From contig NC_087167.1 in assembly GCF_035594125.1 (NCBI RefSeq), positions 1,915,001-1,979,000 of the forward strand: a stretch of 64,000 nucleotides of DNA, written 5' to 3'. A program made the translations under genes and the position numbers. Shown one piece after another: positions 1-14,196 of the stretch; the first letter of the stretch is position 1, and each line of letters starts with the position of its first letter. The notes beneath the pieces are model-generated. The model ran no database searches. It worked only from the letters and a program-made list of their open reading frames with translations, and was not told the origin of the DNA. This DNA comes from Scylla paramamosain (Eukaryota > Arthropoda > Malacostraca > Decapoda > Portunidae).

Positions 1-128
1 TGTGTGTCCACATAAAGGTTTTGGCGGTAAACAGCCAGAATTAAGAATAATACTAACGGATATTCCCTGCATTAATATAACATTCAGGAACGACAAAGCC
101 TTTGCATTTGTTACTGTTGGTTGCAAGG

Positions 129-130
<2 letters not shown>

Positions 131-215
<85 letters not shown>
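131..215. repeat. (CA)n microsatellite
   Basis: A perfect dinucleotide run of about 42 units. Frames read through it give only His-Thr or Cys-Val repeats, so the open frames here are artefacts. Confidence 0.98.
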
Positions 216-218
<3 letters not shown>

Positions 219-922
219 ACCCTTTTCCTCATACCTAAGTGCCACCGAGTCGCGTTTCTGAGACATGTTTTCTCTTCTCTTGAGGGGGCGAAGGCAAGAG
301 TGGAAACACATTACAGCAATTCATTAAAAGGAGAATTCGCTGAAATTTATAGAGGTCATCCTTTTCTGATGCCAAGACCGAGTCCATTAAGAACATTAAG
401 AAGAAAGAGAGCCTGGAAAACCCCCGCCTTGCCGTCCTATACTGACCCGAAATGTATGAGACGGTACTGGGTCTTAACGTTAAATATAACCAGTGTACAG
501 TCAGGTGCAGATATCAAGCAAATGATCATACTTATTTTCATTGAGGTTTGTGTTTTCCCCGTCAATCTCAAGTTCTCTGATCGACTAAGAATTATGAGTT
601 GCCAGGTTTTGCAAGGATATTGTTTGCAGATTATATAAGTAATGACTGAGGAAAAACGTTGAACACAATGGGAGGTGTATTACTCAAATATTGACCATAT
701 CTATAGTTGACAGTTGAGCATGCACTTAAAAAGGAAGTTTAAGGTTTGAAAAATGACACTTTCAACGCTACTCAGATTTTTTGGGTCACAGGAAAGTTTA
801 GGAATGTAAAGAAGCTCCCTGTCATATCCGCGTCCACGAAGACTTTCTACTCAGTTTTCATTAAGTCACCGAGGAGACTAAAAACATAAGATATATTCAG
901 TTACATCTATTGCAGCTCTCTG

Positions 923-924
<2 letters not shown>
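216..924. other. unique sequence, no gene recognised
   Basis: AT-rich unique DNA. One + frame stays open from the (CA)n run to position 638 (about 140 codons after the repeat). Its product resembles no family I know, and open runs of this size are expected by chance on a 64-kb window. Confidence 0.6.

Positions 925-990
<66 letters not shown>
925..990. repeat. (GT)n microsatellite
   Basis: A perfect GT run of about 31 units ending in GCGC, followed by a short GA run. Confidence 0.98.
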
Positions 991-991
<1 letters not shown>

Positions 992-1638
992 GGAGAGAGC
1001 ACCTCCGTCTATCAGCACAGAGAAATTTCGTTATGTTTTTGTTCAGTGTCCCGTTATTTGTGTTTCATTTCTTTTCGTCGTGCTTCATTTGGCGTTCATC
1101 TCCCGCCCCTGCACTGAGCTGGCAGCAAAGAGAGCCAGGAAATACACTGGACAGTCACCTTTAGATGAGCACTGTGTTTGCACCCTTCTGATATAGTATG
1201 GCCTGACACGTACAGTTGCCCAAAGCAGTGATATCACATTCTACAAAAACGTTTCGGACAAAAGAACAAAAACAGTATCTGAGAACTACAACTATCGCAT
1301 CCTCAATTCTTGGCATTTCAGAAGCTCTTCTAGTAGTTCATTACTCCATAGCTTAATTTTTATATGATTTGTACCTTTCAGTGTCTCGATATAAGTGAAG
1401 TCAGTACTCATGGCATAACAAGGGCGCCATTTGGAGCGGTAACTCACTCGGCCTTTGTGAATTACGAGTGTGTTGATATATTACCGCCCCTCACTCTTCT
1501 TCCGCCTTCCTCACTTCCTATTCTGCTTTCCTCCACATCCCGAAGCGCAGCCTACGTGTCCTCATTCCCTCCACCAAAGATAAATAATGCAAAGCTAACT
1601 TTTTATATCATCATTAAACGTATCCATTTCCATTACGA
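991..1638. other. unique sequence, nothing identified
   Basis: No conserved frame, splice pair or repeat could be supported. Positions 1470-1580 form a pyrimidine-rich patch. Confidence 0.55.
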
Positions 1639-1785
1639 TTTTTCCAGCAAAAGTCTCGTTTTTTGCGACCTTTGGAAACAAAATTAATGTGGTTTGATGT
1701 ATTCTTTCTTTTTATATATATTTTTCCAGCAAACATCAAATTTTTGCAGGCACTGGAAACAAGCTTAATGTGGCTCACTGGGATG
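1639..1785 (+). repeat. diverged tandem duplication, about 82-bp unit
   Basis: The block TTTCCAGCAAA...TTTTTGC...GGAAACAA...TTAATGTGG occurs twice, with TTTCCAGCAA at 1641 and again at 1723. The copies differ by many substitutions and small indels, so the duplication is old. There is no coding potential in any frame shared by both copies. Confidence 0.75.
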
Positions 1786-2280
1786 ATAAATCACAAGAGG
1801 AAAACTGTTCAATATCGATGCTTTTAACTGATTAATGGAGATGGAAAATATCATATTAATAGGAAGTACTGCCAACGTCTATGACTAAAAATATTAATAA
1901 GAAAAATTTTAATAAAAAACATGGAGAAGAAAAAGGCAAAAGTCAGAAATGAATTAAACAAACACGTATTCCACAACAAGCACCGCAAACAAGGAGTGCC
2001 AAAAGAGGGACACACTGACAGGCGAGGGAAGGGCACGCCGCCCCCACCAGGAGGGGTTAGAAGCCTTGCCCGTCAGGCGACCGACCGACGTTCCTCACAG
2101 TGAAAACCTTGTTACATTTTAACCCTGCTATCCCCAGCAAGAATACACACAAAAACCAGATTGCACAAGCACGCAAAACTTCCTGAGGGAATGTGTTTGC
2201 GTGGACATTTTTCAAGTGGAACTGTGTAAGCAGAGAGAACAATGAATAGTGTTCAGGTGTGTGCAGCCACGGCAGAAGGG

Positions 2281-2281
<1 letters not shown>
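1786..2281. other. unique sequence, nothing identified
   Basis: AT-rich to 1920, then a GC-richer patch at 1985-2100. No supported gene, RNA or mobile element. Confidence 0.5.

Positions 2282-2363
<82 letters not shown>
2282..2363. repeat. (CT)n microsatellite
   Basis: A perfect CT run of about 40 units, which generates spurious Ser-Leu and Arg-Glu frames. Confidence 0.98.
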
Positions 2364-2364
<1 letters not shown>

Positions 2365-3436
2365 CTTTTTCAGACTCTATTTGTCGCTTTATATTTACAT
2401 GCAAAATTAATGAAGTCTAATGAAACATGATATAAACTCAGACACACGCACACACCACGCCTGCCAACTAACACATGTTCCCAAAGGTGTTCAGCCTGCA
2501 GCCTAACCCGCTGCTAGTGACGGAACTCTATGACTGCAACTTCCAAAGCCAAACTGCTAATGAGTCGCACCTCTGAAGCGGCTGGCGCAGTGCTGGGCGG
2601 CGCAAGTTAGGTGCTAATGAGCAAGGCGTGGAGGTTGATGGTGCGCGGCAAGCGCTGCTACGCTAGTAATCCAGTACATACTAAGTGACCTGCTTATAAA
2701 CGCCCAATGCACCTTTATTATAGAGTGCGGTTCAGTGGAAAACAACTCACTATATTTGAGGCTTTTTTTATTTAAGAGCTACTGGCAAGGAGCAAGAAAT
2801 TTTTTTTTCAAAGAGGCCCACTGACGTGCCATTCCCTGAAGAAAAAGGGTAAAAGGATATTTAAGTGATAGTTTATAGAAGCCTGTTGGTTAATTGTTCT
2901 AAAATATCTCACATATGACGATTAACGTGACGTAAAAGTATTCCGTGTGGTGAATAAAAATATACAGACATTTTCCTGAACCCCACGCCACGACAAAAAG
3001 AAAACGCGATATCGATGTAGTTCTCGCTAAATGACAGGCCTCAGTTGATTGCCCAGCATGCACTAGAGAAAACAGTTTATCTTGACACGAGAAAAGGATT
3101 GCATGTACTATTGTTCTTATACTTAACACAAATATAAACACCCACCCACACGAACACCTGAGACAAACACACAACCACTGAAAAGCAAACATAAATAAGG
3201 CACAAAGGATGGAAAGCAATCCTACACCATCTTGCAAAGTCCTACAACACTAAAGAATAAAGCAGATTACCTTATTGGAAGACTGGAACATGCCTGGGCG
3301 AGGAGCGGGATACAGAGGGATACTGCGCAACTAATAAGGGATTCTTTCCTGAAAGATTAAGAAAAGAAACTATATTAATAAAGAGAGAAGGAAAAATAAT
3401 AATCAAACCAATCATCAAAGGAAGAGGAGGAGAGAG
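2364..3436. other. unique sequence with a GC-richer island
   Basis: Positions 2460-2660 are GC-richer than the surroundings and carry two CTAATGAG motifs (about 2558 and 2613) that look like homeodomain-type TAAT cores. This could be a conserved non-coding element, but only comparison with related genomes could show it. The rest is AT-rich with nothing recognisable. Confidence 0.4.
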
Positions 3437-3648
3437 GGCCACCTTGGTATAATGGAACCCTGCACGTTTTTGGGTCGAGGGGTTCTCAGGCGCATGGGTT
3501 CAAATCCTAATCACGGTCCGAGAGTAGAAAGGGCATCCACTCTGGGTAACGGTTCCCAAATGCTAAGTCCAAAGTTCTTTGTTAGGAGGCACCGTCCTAA
3601 CCCTGATAGAATAAGGAAACCGGACATAAGACAAAAAAAAAAAAAAAA
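3437..3648 (+). mobile_element. tRNA-derived SINE with poly(A) tail
   Basis: The head (about 3439-3525) carries both internal RNA polymerase III promoter parts of a tRNA: an A-box-like TTGGTATAATGG near 3443-3454 and a clear B box, GGGTTCAAATCC, at 3496-3507. A tRNA-unrelated body follows, and a 16-base A run at 3633-3648 closes the unit. This order (tRNA-like head, body, A tail) is the established structure of SINEs, and similar units are frequent in decapod genomes. I saw no clear target-site duplication, so the insertion is probably old. It is non-coding and would depend on a LINE for mobility. Confidence 0.8.
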
Positions 3649-3693
3649 GGGGATAGAATACTATAATAATCGTTTTTGTAAGTTTTTACAATA

Positions 3694-3962
<269 letters not shown>

Positions 3963-4112
3963 TCAGAGAAATATATATTACGACGGAAACTATGTTTCTG
4001 TTAGAATTCGGCCTTTGTGTCTTCATGAGGCGCAACGGCTGTGAACATAATATCAGCCGTCACCTAATAATAGCAGATGAGGAGCTGTTGGGGAAATAAG
4101 GGAGAAGACGTG

Positions 4113-5220
<1,108 letters not shown>

Positions 5221-5275
5221 CTATTATCATTATTATTATTATTATTGTTATTATTATTATTATTATTATTATTAA

Positions 5276-5308
<33 letters not shown>

Positions 5309-5384
5309 CATTATTATTATTATTATCATTTCTATTACTATTATGATGATGATGATGATGATTATGATGATGATGATGATGCTA
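5221..5384. repeat. compound (ATT)n/(GAT)n trinucleotide tract
   Basis: TTA units with ATC interruptions to about 5340, then GAT units to about 5384. Confidence 0.95.
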
Positions 5385-5424
5385 TAGTATCAAATACAAC
5401 AAATATTCTAGCCGAATACGTGCA

Positions 5425-5426
<2 letters not shown>

Positions 5427-5515
<89 letters not shown>

Positions 5516-5526
5516 CGCGCGCGTGT
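5427..5526. repeat. (GT)n(GC)n alternating purine-pyrimidine tract
   Basis: About 40 GT units run directly into about 8 GC units and back to GTGTG. All 100 bases alternate purine and pyrimidine, with a GC core at the 3' end. Such sequence is the established substrate for left-handed Z-DNA. Confidence 0.97.
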
Positions 5527-6434
5527 GAATATGTAAATACATAATCATGCAGGTACAAACAAACACAGACAGACACGCTTTTGAAAATCTTTCCAAGTCC
5601 ATTTCTTCTAATATGTAGACCTGCTGTTTCAGCGTTTATAATGGCATTCTATCATTTCCGGCCTCTCCCCACGTAATTGGAGCGCCTGATAAAGAAGTCC
5701 TGCGGGGCATGTAAGAGGGTCATATACTACATAATGTAAGAGCTCGCCTGAGGAGGAGCGATCCTACAAAATGAGCTTTGGTGAACCGAGAACGAAATTA
5801 CTGTCGGAGAGTGATGAAAGGAGCAGCCCCCACAGGAGCCTCTATGGAGGAGCCGCTGAGCACACAAGTCACAGAGGGTTGCTGGGGGTAATTTGAAGTG
5901 CGTCCACTGCAACCAAAGGATCTTAAGCCTGACCCTGAGGACACGTGAATGCCTCGCTGCCGCGCTAACTCAGGGACAGAGCTCAAAGTCCCAGTGATGC
6001 TCTCTTCCCCCGTTAAGGAGATCACAAAGGAGAAAGACCTGGAACGAAAATCGATTATTACAGAAACACGCTTTCAAAGCAAAAAGACCCCTCCCCCCCG
6101 GTACAGAGCTCAGAAGAGAGGCGGCAGGGAAAGCGGGACGACGTCGAGTCTCTGAGGAGGCACGTACGGAGGGGAAAGCTTCAGCAAATATTTACCTGAG
6201 AAAGGAGAAGGGTGGAGAGGCGAGCGGGAGCGTTGGTTTTCTAATTCCCTTTTAAAGCAATGCCATGCGGACTCGTCCATCGTGCGCAGCGCCAACAGCA
6301 GCAGCAGAAGCACGACAAGTGGTATTTTTCCACCAAGACAAGGCATGACTGACTCACTGTTCGTTGGCGCACTCAAGTTATTATATTTTTTCAGTTTGCT
6401 TAATACAATGAGTTTCTAATTTTCTGCTTTTATT

Positions 6435-6438
<4 letters not shown>
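5527..6438. other. unique sequence with moderate GC, no gene recognised
   Basis: Several short open frames on both strands (for example 5949-6155 + and 6110-6376 -) have no recognisable domain. A minus-strand site at 6195/6196 resembles a joined 3'/5' splice site (see findings). Confidence 0.45.

Positions 6439-6525
<87 letters not shown>
6439..6525. repeat. (CT)n microsatellite
   Basis: A perfect CT run of about 43 units. Confidence 0.98.
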
Positions 6526-6530
<5 letters not shown>

Positions 6531-7160
6531 GTTTTAATTTATATTTCCATTCAAAAGCCACGAAACTCATCGCCCGCGAGCAATGATACAATACTGTGCG
6601 GCACGGGATGAGGTACAATGCAGCAGAAAAAGTAAGCTCGTCAGAATCAATGTTGATACAACTTTAGTGTGACTTAGAGCCAATCGTTACACTTCCACAC
6701 AGGTGTACCTTTAGTTATTCTTAAGTATACCTTGGCAGCAGCGGTTGTCTGTTGGGTGGGTTCCTCCTCCCCCCCCGCCCATGACGACACCCAGCCCAGA
6801 CCCCCTGCCACCCCTGCTAAGACCACTTCTTCTCTCATTACAGTGATCTAGTGAAGGGAAGGCGACCGCTACTTCTTCCGCGCCTGCGTCTGCTACCTGT
6901 GTGTGTGTGTGTGTCATTTCCGACTGCTAGCGTCCCCTCAGCTCATGCTCTACTGCTTTCATTGGTTTCTCTTGTGGACCTCAACACCTCAGCGTGTCCA
7001 CTCTCTCTTCAAAATTTTTACTCTCTTCTGATAAATCTACAAATTAATTTGACACACACACAATCACCAAGGTCAAACCTCCTTATCCTTCTCCAAGACA
7101 CTTAGCTTCCGACACCCCATCTATCTACAAGCAAAGACTTCAACACTCAACGTCTTCATC
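6526..7160. other. unique sequence upstream of a possible short exon
   Basis: Holds a C run at about 6769-6776, a short (GT) run at 6899-6914 and a pyrimidine-rich, stop-containing stretch from 6950. It could be a 5' untranslated region of the exon-like unit at 7161, but no promoter element is convincing. Confidence 0.3.
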
Positions 7161-7198
7161 ATGTTTGGAATGCTGAATCCCGTCAGTGCCGTGACCAG
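7161..7198 (+). CDS. possible first coding exon (tentative)
   Basis: An ATG at 7161 has A at -3 and opens MFGMLNPVSAVT, then meets a donor-like CCA|GTAAGC at 7198/7199. The preceding 200 bases are pyrimidine-rich and lack long frames, as a 5' untranslated region might. Very short first coding exons that carry only the start of a secreted protein are common in arthropod genes. I do not recognise the peptide, no acceptor partner is visible, and a chance match is quite possible. Confidence 0.15.
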
Positions 7199-7512
7199 TA
7201 AGCATATTTACATTAACGTTCATATTTCCAATTTTTCATATATCTTTTTTCACATCGACCTTGGGCATGGCTGAGCTCCCGATTGGAATGACACCCTTAT
7301 AGCACGGTAACATATCAGTATTTTTTACTAGTCTCCTCTGCCGATCAGTGTTTCATTCTAAACATTGGTGTCACCTGGGCAGAGAACGTAATTTTTCTAA
7401 GTATTTTTCTAAAATTATTTAATTCACCTATACAGCCTCACCTATTCTCGCTACCTTGCACAGTCTTCCTCGCAGCTTGAGATATAGACTTCCTGTATCT
7501 ATTCCGCTACAG

Positions 7513-7586
7513 CCGTGGTTCTCAAACTGGGGGTCAAGATGCTTTCGGAAAGACGCACGAGATCATTCATGTATTTTGTGTGCATA

Positions 7587-7660
<74 letters not shown>

Positions 7661-8799
7661 CAGACAGACAGACAGACAGGCAGACATGTGTGTACAGGCA
7701 GGCAGGCAGGCAGGCAGGCAGACGACTGACACTTGCTGTACCTGATAAATCTGCAAAAGTTTTACGTTTCTCAGCGTGTATCAGATTACTTGATGCAGAG
7801 AACAGTGATAATTCATTACATTCAAGAACAAGTACGGTTTTAAATTAATAATATTATATGGTTATTAATCTTATGTAAATTCATGGTTATAGGTGTTGCA
7901 TACACCAGTGGAGATTAGCAGCACACAATTAAATATTCAGTAACACATGATAATTTTTCTGGAAGCTGTCACATCAATATGCGCCTATTTTTATGTTAGC
8001 TAGATTTCTCTCTAACATGAAGCGATGATTGACATCTGGACCTGTATAAAACATCAGATGGTGGCAAAAGTTGTTGTGAAATAACCTACGGCAAGCTTCC
8101 AGACGAGCCGTCGGCTTCACATAAAAGTACAGAACAGGACAGAATAAAGGTGAAGTGCTTCTACCCTGACGATTCTAACCAGCCGTCCACGTGTCATCAA
8201 TATTCATTTTTCATACAGTTCACCTGCATCGCAGTCAACGAAGAGCATCACCTTCAATGTGCCGTGTGTCAGACGTGCTTGCACACGAAACCATGAGGCA
8301 TATGTACATGAACGATATTTGCAGAATATATATCTCTATGTTGATAAAACAGGAAACTGTTTCGTGGGTAGGAGAGTTGCTTGGCCAAACGGTAGGTGTT
8401 GATCCAACAAGCAACAGTCTTTGCCAAAGCACACATGGCATCACACGAGATAACTTACTTATGGTATAGGAAGCAGCGTACAACTACAAATATCCTAATG
8501 AAGCCAGCAGCGGTGGCCATGACTGAAGCTAGACATAGTGGTCAAATGGGTAATGTCAAATGATATCCTGGTTTATCGTGTAAAAGACATTGTGAATGAT
8601 ATGAATCAGCAGCTGGTTTACAGCTTGCACTCACACACTGCTCTGCAGGAATCATGCACAAGATATTATATGTATGTACTAAGTGTATGAGTGTCACTGT
8701 GCCTATGTGCCACATTACTAGTATTTTAGGGCAGAGCGGAGGTTGTGCGTTTCTTTCATTATTTAAGGACTCGTAGCCCAACATGTTTGAGAACCACTG
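7513..8799. mobile_element. non-autonomous hAT-like DNA transposon, about 1.29 kb
   Basis: The left end reads CCGTGGTTCTCAAACTGG (7513-7530). The right end, read on the minus strand from 8799, is CAGTGGTTCTCAAACATG. The shared GTGGTTCTCAAAC core in inverted orientation matches the terminal inverted repeat typical of hAT superfamily elements. Flanking 8-mers (7506-7513 GCTACAGC and 8800-8807 CCTAGAGC) agree at 6 of 8 positions, which fits a decayed 8-bp hAT target duplication. The inside holds a (GA)n array, a GACA/GGCA patch and only short unrecognised frames (such as 8191-8469 +), with no transposase. I infer a deleted or MITE-like copy dependent on a transposase made elsewhere. Confidence 0.7.
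7591..7722. repeat. (GA)n-(GACA)n-(GGCA)n compound microsatellite inside the hAT-like element
   Basis: About 32 GA units to 7655, then GACA units to about 7680, a short spacer, and GGCA units at about 7697-7722. It sits about 80 bp inside the left terminus of the transposon. Confidence 0.95.
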
Positions 8800-10195
8800 C
8801 CTAGAGCCAATTTTTTCACGTTTATACCATTTTACTCTCCTACCATTTAAGGACTTTGACATGGATACTGTAATTTAACACATCCAAATGCTAGCAAAAA
8901 AAGACGACGACGTTATACTATTGTACGGTTTTGTATTTTTCTTTCGGCAATTTACCGTAGTTCTGTAATGCACGAGCCATGCACTAAAGCACGTAAGAAT
9001 AGCAAAGATATCTGGCATGTAAGGAAAATGCTTACAAATTATTTATATTTTTGAGGTAGCATCGTTATAAAAGAAATGACAGGAAATCAAGCTAGGAAAC
9101 TATAAATTAAATAAATAAGAGCCAGATACAAATTCTGTGTTACTATAGTCAAAGAAGCCGAGCAGGGGCAGATTCTATTATATAACTTCCTGGCTGGTGT
9201 TTCGTGGAATTACTGAACAGCAAGTGTTTAGCGAAGAGAAAAGGAACAAACGCGTCCTGGCCACGGCTGGAGTGAGGCCCAAGACAGCCTGGACGTCTCC
9301 CTTTCATAATCAATTTTGTGTCTTAAGCTACTGTTCAATATATAGGTGACAAACCAATGAACTTTATCTACTACAAAGCTTTATAGTATAGAATATGTAT
9401 ATTGTCATTAATTTTGTTTGCCTTTTGTCCTGCAGTGGACTTATAGAGGGTGATAATGACAATGAAACTATGCCATTGTATTTGTGTGTATAATTTTTAT
9501 GGCGTCATACAAAACAGGTAGAGTTAAGTAAGATCACCTTAGTGGGGCATGTGGCGGTTTCCCGGGCTGGGGGCTGCAAGCGGCCTCAGCGCGTGACTGC
9601 ATGCCTCGCACGGCTCAGGGAGCAGCACCACTGGTGGCTCAGCTCAATCAGCATGCGCTTCTCTTTGCCAGCACAGCATAAGGCTCTTCAGTCACTACCA
9701 GCGCATGAGGTAGACTAAGTTATATCTAATAATATAACACTAACCAGTTAGTGTCAATTAACAACGCTGTTTTGACAGGATACTATTAGCTACTGTGAGC
9801 AAAGTAGACATTAATAGTTAACAAACAGGTATTGTGGAGATGGACGGAGACTGAAGGCATTAGCAGATTGAGGAAACACTCAGGGACTCTCAGAGGTACT
9901 AATTGCCGCCGGTCAAACTCCACTGAAAGACCAAGACTCGAGCTCCTCTTTGCGCCCGTTCTACACTTGGTTATAAGGCCGAAGTCCGATTCTAATACAT
10001 TAACATTAGAACAGAGGAACATAATGGACAACAAGAAGCCATGATTCCTACTCATGGCAGTGCCTGTATAAAACATACTTGCTTACACCCACCTATCATC
10101 CCTATCACTGTCAAAGGGTACGAACATTATCCATACTTTTCCAGATTTTATGGTATGCGTTTATATTACAGCTCACGAAGCGACACGTCCGTCAC
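8800..10195. other. unique sequence, no gene recognised
   Basis: AT-rich, with a GC-richer island at about 9540-9690. Two overlapping frames on opposite strands (9786-10076 - and 9832-10044 +) are not low-complexity but match no family I know. Confidence 0.45.
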
Positions 10196-10243
<48 letters not shown>

Positions 10244-10295
10244 CAGTAGTAGCAGCAATAATAATAATAATAATGATAATGATAATAATAATAAC

Positions 10296-10357
<62 letters not shown>

Positions 10358-10372
10358 TAATAATAATAATGA
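10196..10372. repeat. compound (AGT)n/(AAT)n trinucleotide tract
   Basis: AGT units to about 10255, then AAT units with GAT and AAC interruptions. On the minus strand the order is ATT then ACT, the same pairing as at 3694-3962. Confidence 0.97.
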
Positions 10373-12579
10373 CAATTGCTCATACGCTGGTAGAGAACAA
10401 AGTATAGTAGTCTTCAATATTTTTTTTTCTCTTTTTTCCACGTGTATAATGAAAGACGCATGCAAGCTTTGATGGGAGAGAGAGAACCTAAGGATACCTG
10501 AGAGGAAAGTTTATGCCGATGTTCGCTGCACGAGAAACGCTTGATTCCAGCCTGGTCCGGGAAGCCTGCAGGCAATCTATTCGGATATGGATGATCCTCG
10601 TGTAGGATATGAAACGGGCGTCCCGCGAGAAGACTCAAGACATCTCTATTCTTTCCAGCGATCGCGAAGCTAGTCTCCCTGTATATACCGCCAGAGACGA
10701 GCGCCGAGGAAAGAAAATGCCTTCAGCCAGAAAATATTAAGCTAAAAAAGCAGCGAATGGCTATGAAGGGAAATACAATAAGGAGGCAACAACACCAAGA
10801 ACGTGGGTGATGCCAGCGCCACCTGGTATTGGGGTGCGGGGCCTCCAGACACTTTCACCCACTCGGTCCGGCTCTCAACATTCTATAAAGGAATTCCCGG
10901 AGTCTTGCGGCGAAATGCTTTTTAAAAACATACAGTTTGTGGACACTTTTTTGTGGAAGCAGCGTTTTTACATGAGTGGTTCCATGTTTTTTGCACAGAA
11001 CGTTCCCTGTTGATCCTCACACCAGCTGGCGGTGGTATAGGATATTGGAGGGCAGGGCTTGCTTGGGATAGGCGGAGGGGAAGAAGAAACCATGCTTTTA
11101 AAAAACCACACGCGATACTTTTTTGGTGGGTGCGTGGGGCTACAGAGCGGACAGACATTCATTGAGAACATAAAAAAGGGCGGTTCTACTGTAGAGAAAA
11201 TACAATAACGATAAGATTTTTTTTTCACTACCCCTATTGGAGAAGAAAGCGAGACTTGTTTCAGCATGCAGTTGAGCTAGATACTGATGTGTGTGCACGT
11301 GTGAACTAAAGAGGAGTAATTCTGAATTGTACAGACTGGTGCAGTGGTTAAGTTTTACTCCATAGCATCAAAGTATATTCCTCATATACTTTTCTTTCTC
11401 ATTGTTCCGTCATGACTTCATTACTTCTAATTCCTTCGCCATCTGGTCTCTTCCAAGGCCAGAGCTCACGTGTCCGCTCTTTTGATTGGTTTCTTCTCTC
11501 TCAGTGCTTCGGAGTCCTAAACTTTTGCTTCTTTTACATTTTTATTTATATATTTTCTTCCAACACTTTCTCTTTTCAATGTACAATGTTCGTCCTGTTC
11601 TTTTTTTTCAGTGATGGGAGTTTTCGTACATATTTCTTCATTTTACAAAGGTGCTAATTGGGAAGTTATCGTACTCTGTGACTTTCTTTTTTTTTATTTC
11701 GTTTTGTTCCTGTTCCTCGTCCTTTTTTCTGCTTCGTTTAGCTTCAGGGAGTTTGTTTCCACGCAATATATTTCTAATTCTCAATGTTTGGAATTTCTTT
11801 TTCCCTTTTCCACCCTGCTCCCTATTTTCCACTCCTATTTTACTCTCAAAGGTTTTCTCCTACACTCACAGCTTTTTCAAAGATTTTTTTTCTTTTCGTA
11901 TTCGAGTCTCTAATTTTCCTCACTGAATCCATTCTTTTTCCACTATTACTATTATTATCACCAGTTCAAATATACCGTCTCACTATTAGCATCTTTACCA
12001 CTCTCCTATTATCAAAGATAGACAAATTACATGGATTACTTTTACTACAAATCATCTAGCTTTAGTAATAAGACCTCTTTGACACCTCTAATAGCATGGA
12101 ATTAGTAAAAAATAAAAAAAAATTAGGTGCCCTGACGATGAACTAGAAACTGTAAACATGTATATCATTCATAAATGTTTTAAAAGACCAATCCTTGAAA
12201 GATATGACAACAGTTTTCTTTATACCCGTACAGCACCTTTGGTTCAAGAGCCATCAGCCTTTTCATGATTATGGTACCTAAACAATCTCCCTTGTCCATC
12301 CCCAACACCCTCCCTATTACAGATAACAGCTCCCCATCCACCACCCCTTCCATGCAACACACCTCCCATTCCAACACCCTCTACGCAACACCCCATTCCC
12401 GCCACCCCGCCCCCGCCACTGACTCCGCCTCAGCACGTAATGAAGATGGATGTCACGCACTTTAGGGAAGATGGGTTCATTAGCCAAGGTGCGAGGCTTC
12501 CAGGGCAGTGGCGAGCAAGGCTCAGGGAAAATCTTAGGTTGCCCAGGACCTGTCCACCAGACCCGACCCACTCCATCTT

Positions 12580-12581
<2 letters not shown>
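10373..12581. other. unique sequence, no gene recognised
   Basis: About 2.2 kb without long repeats. Positions 10480-10900 are GC-richer. Positions 11390-11940 are T-rich and give Phe-rich frames. A tRNA A-box-like TGGTGCAGTGGTTAAG lies at 11337-11352 without a B box. No coding signal stands out. Confidence 0.45.

Positions 12582-12672
<91 letters not shown>
12582..12672. repeat. (AT)n microsatellite
   Basis: A perfect AT run of about 45 units. It is self-complementary and can extrude a cruciform. Confidence 0.98.
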
Positions 12673-14089
<1,417 letters not shown>

Positions 14090-14196
14090 AACAGGACCTC
14101 GTGAAGGTCACTACGCAATTTTGAACGATATTTTCATGATTACAGTGATAACAAGAATTCTGAATCATCAGTATGAAAAACATACATGAAAATCAG
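14090..14196 (+). repeat. interspersed repeat family A, partial copy
   Basis: Holds the 5' half of family A: ATTTTCATGATT, then GTGATAACAAGAATTCTGAATCAT. It breaks off before the conserved ATCTCTGTGGC block. Identity with the fuller copy at 18381 is visible by eye. Confidence 0.6.

Noticed and set aside
102..638. 178-codon + frame starting in the (CA)n run
   Set aside because: The first part is translated repeat. The remaining 140 codons match no family I know, and several open runs of that size are expected by chance.
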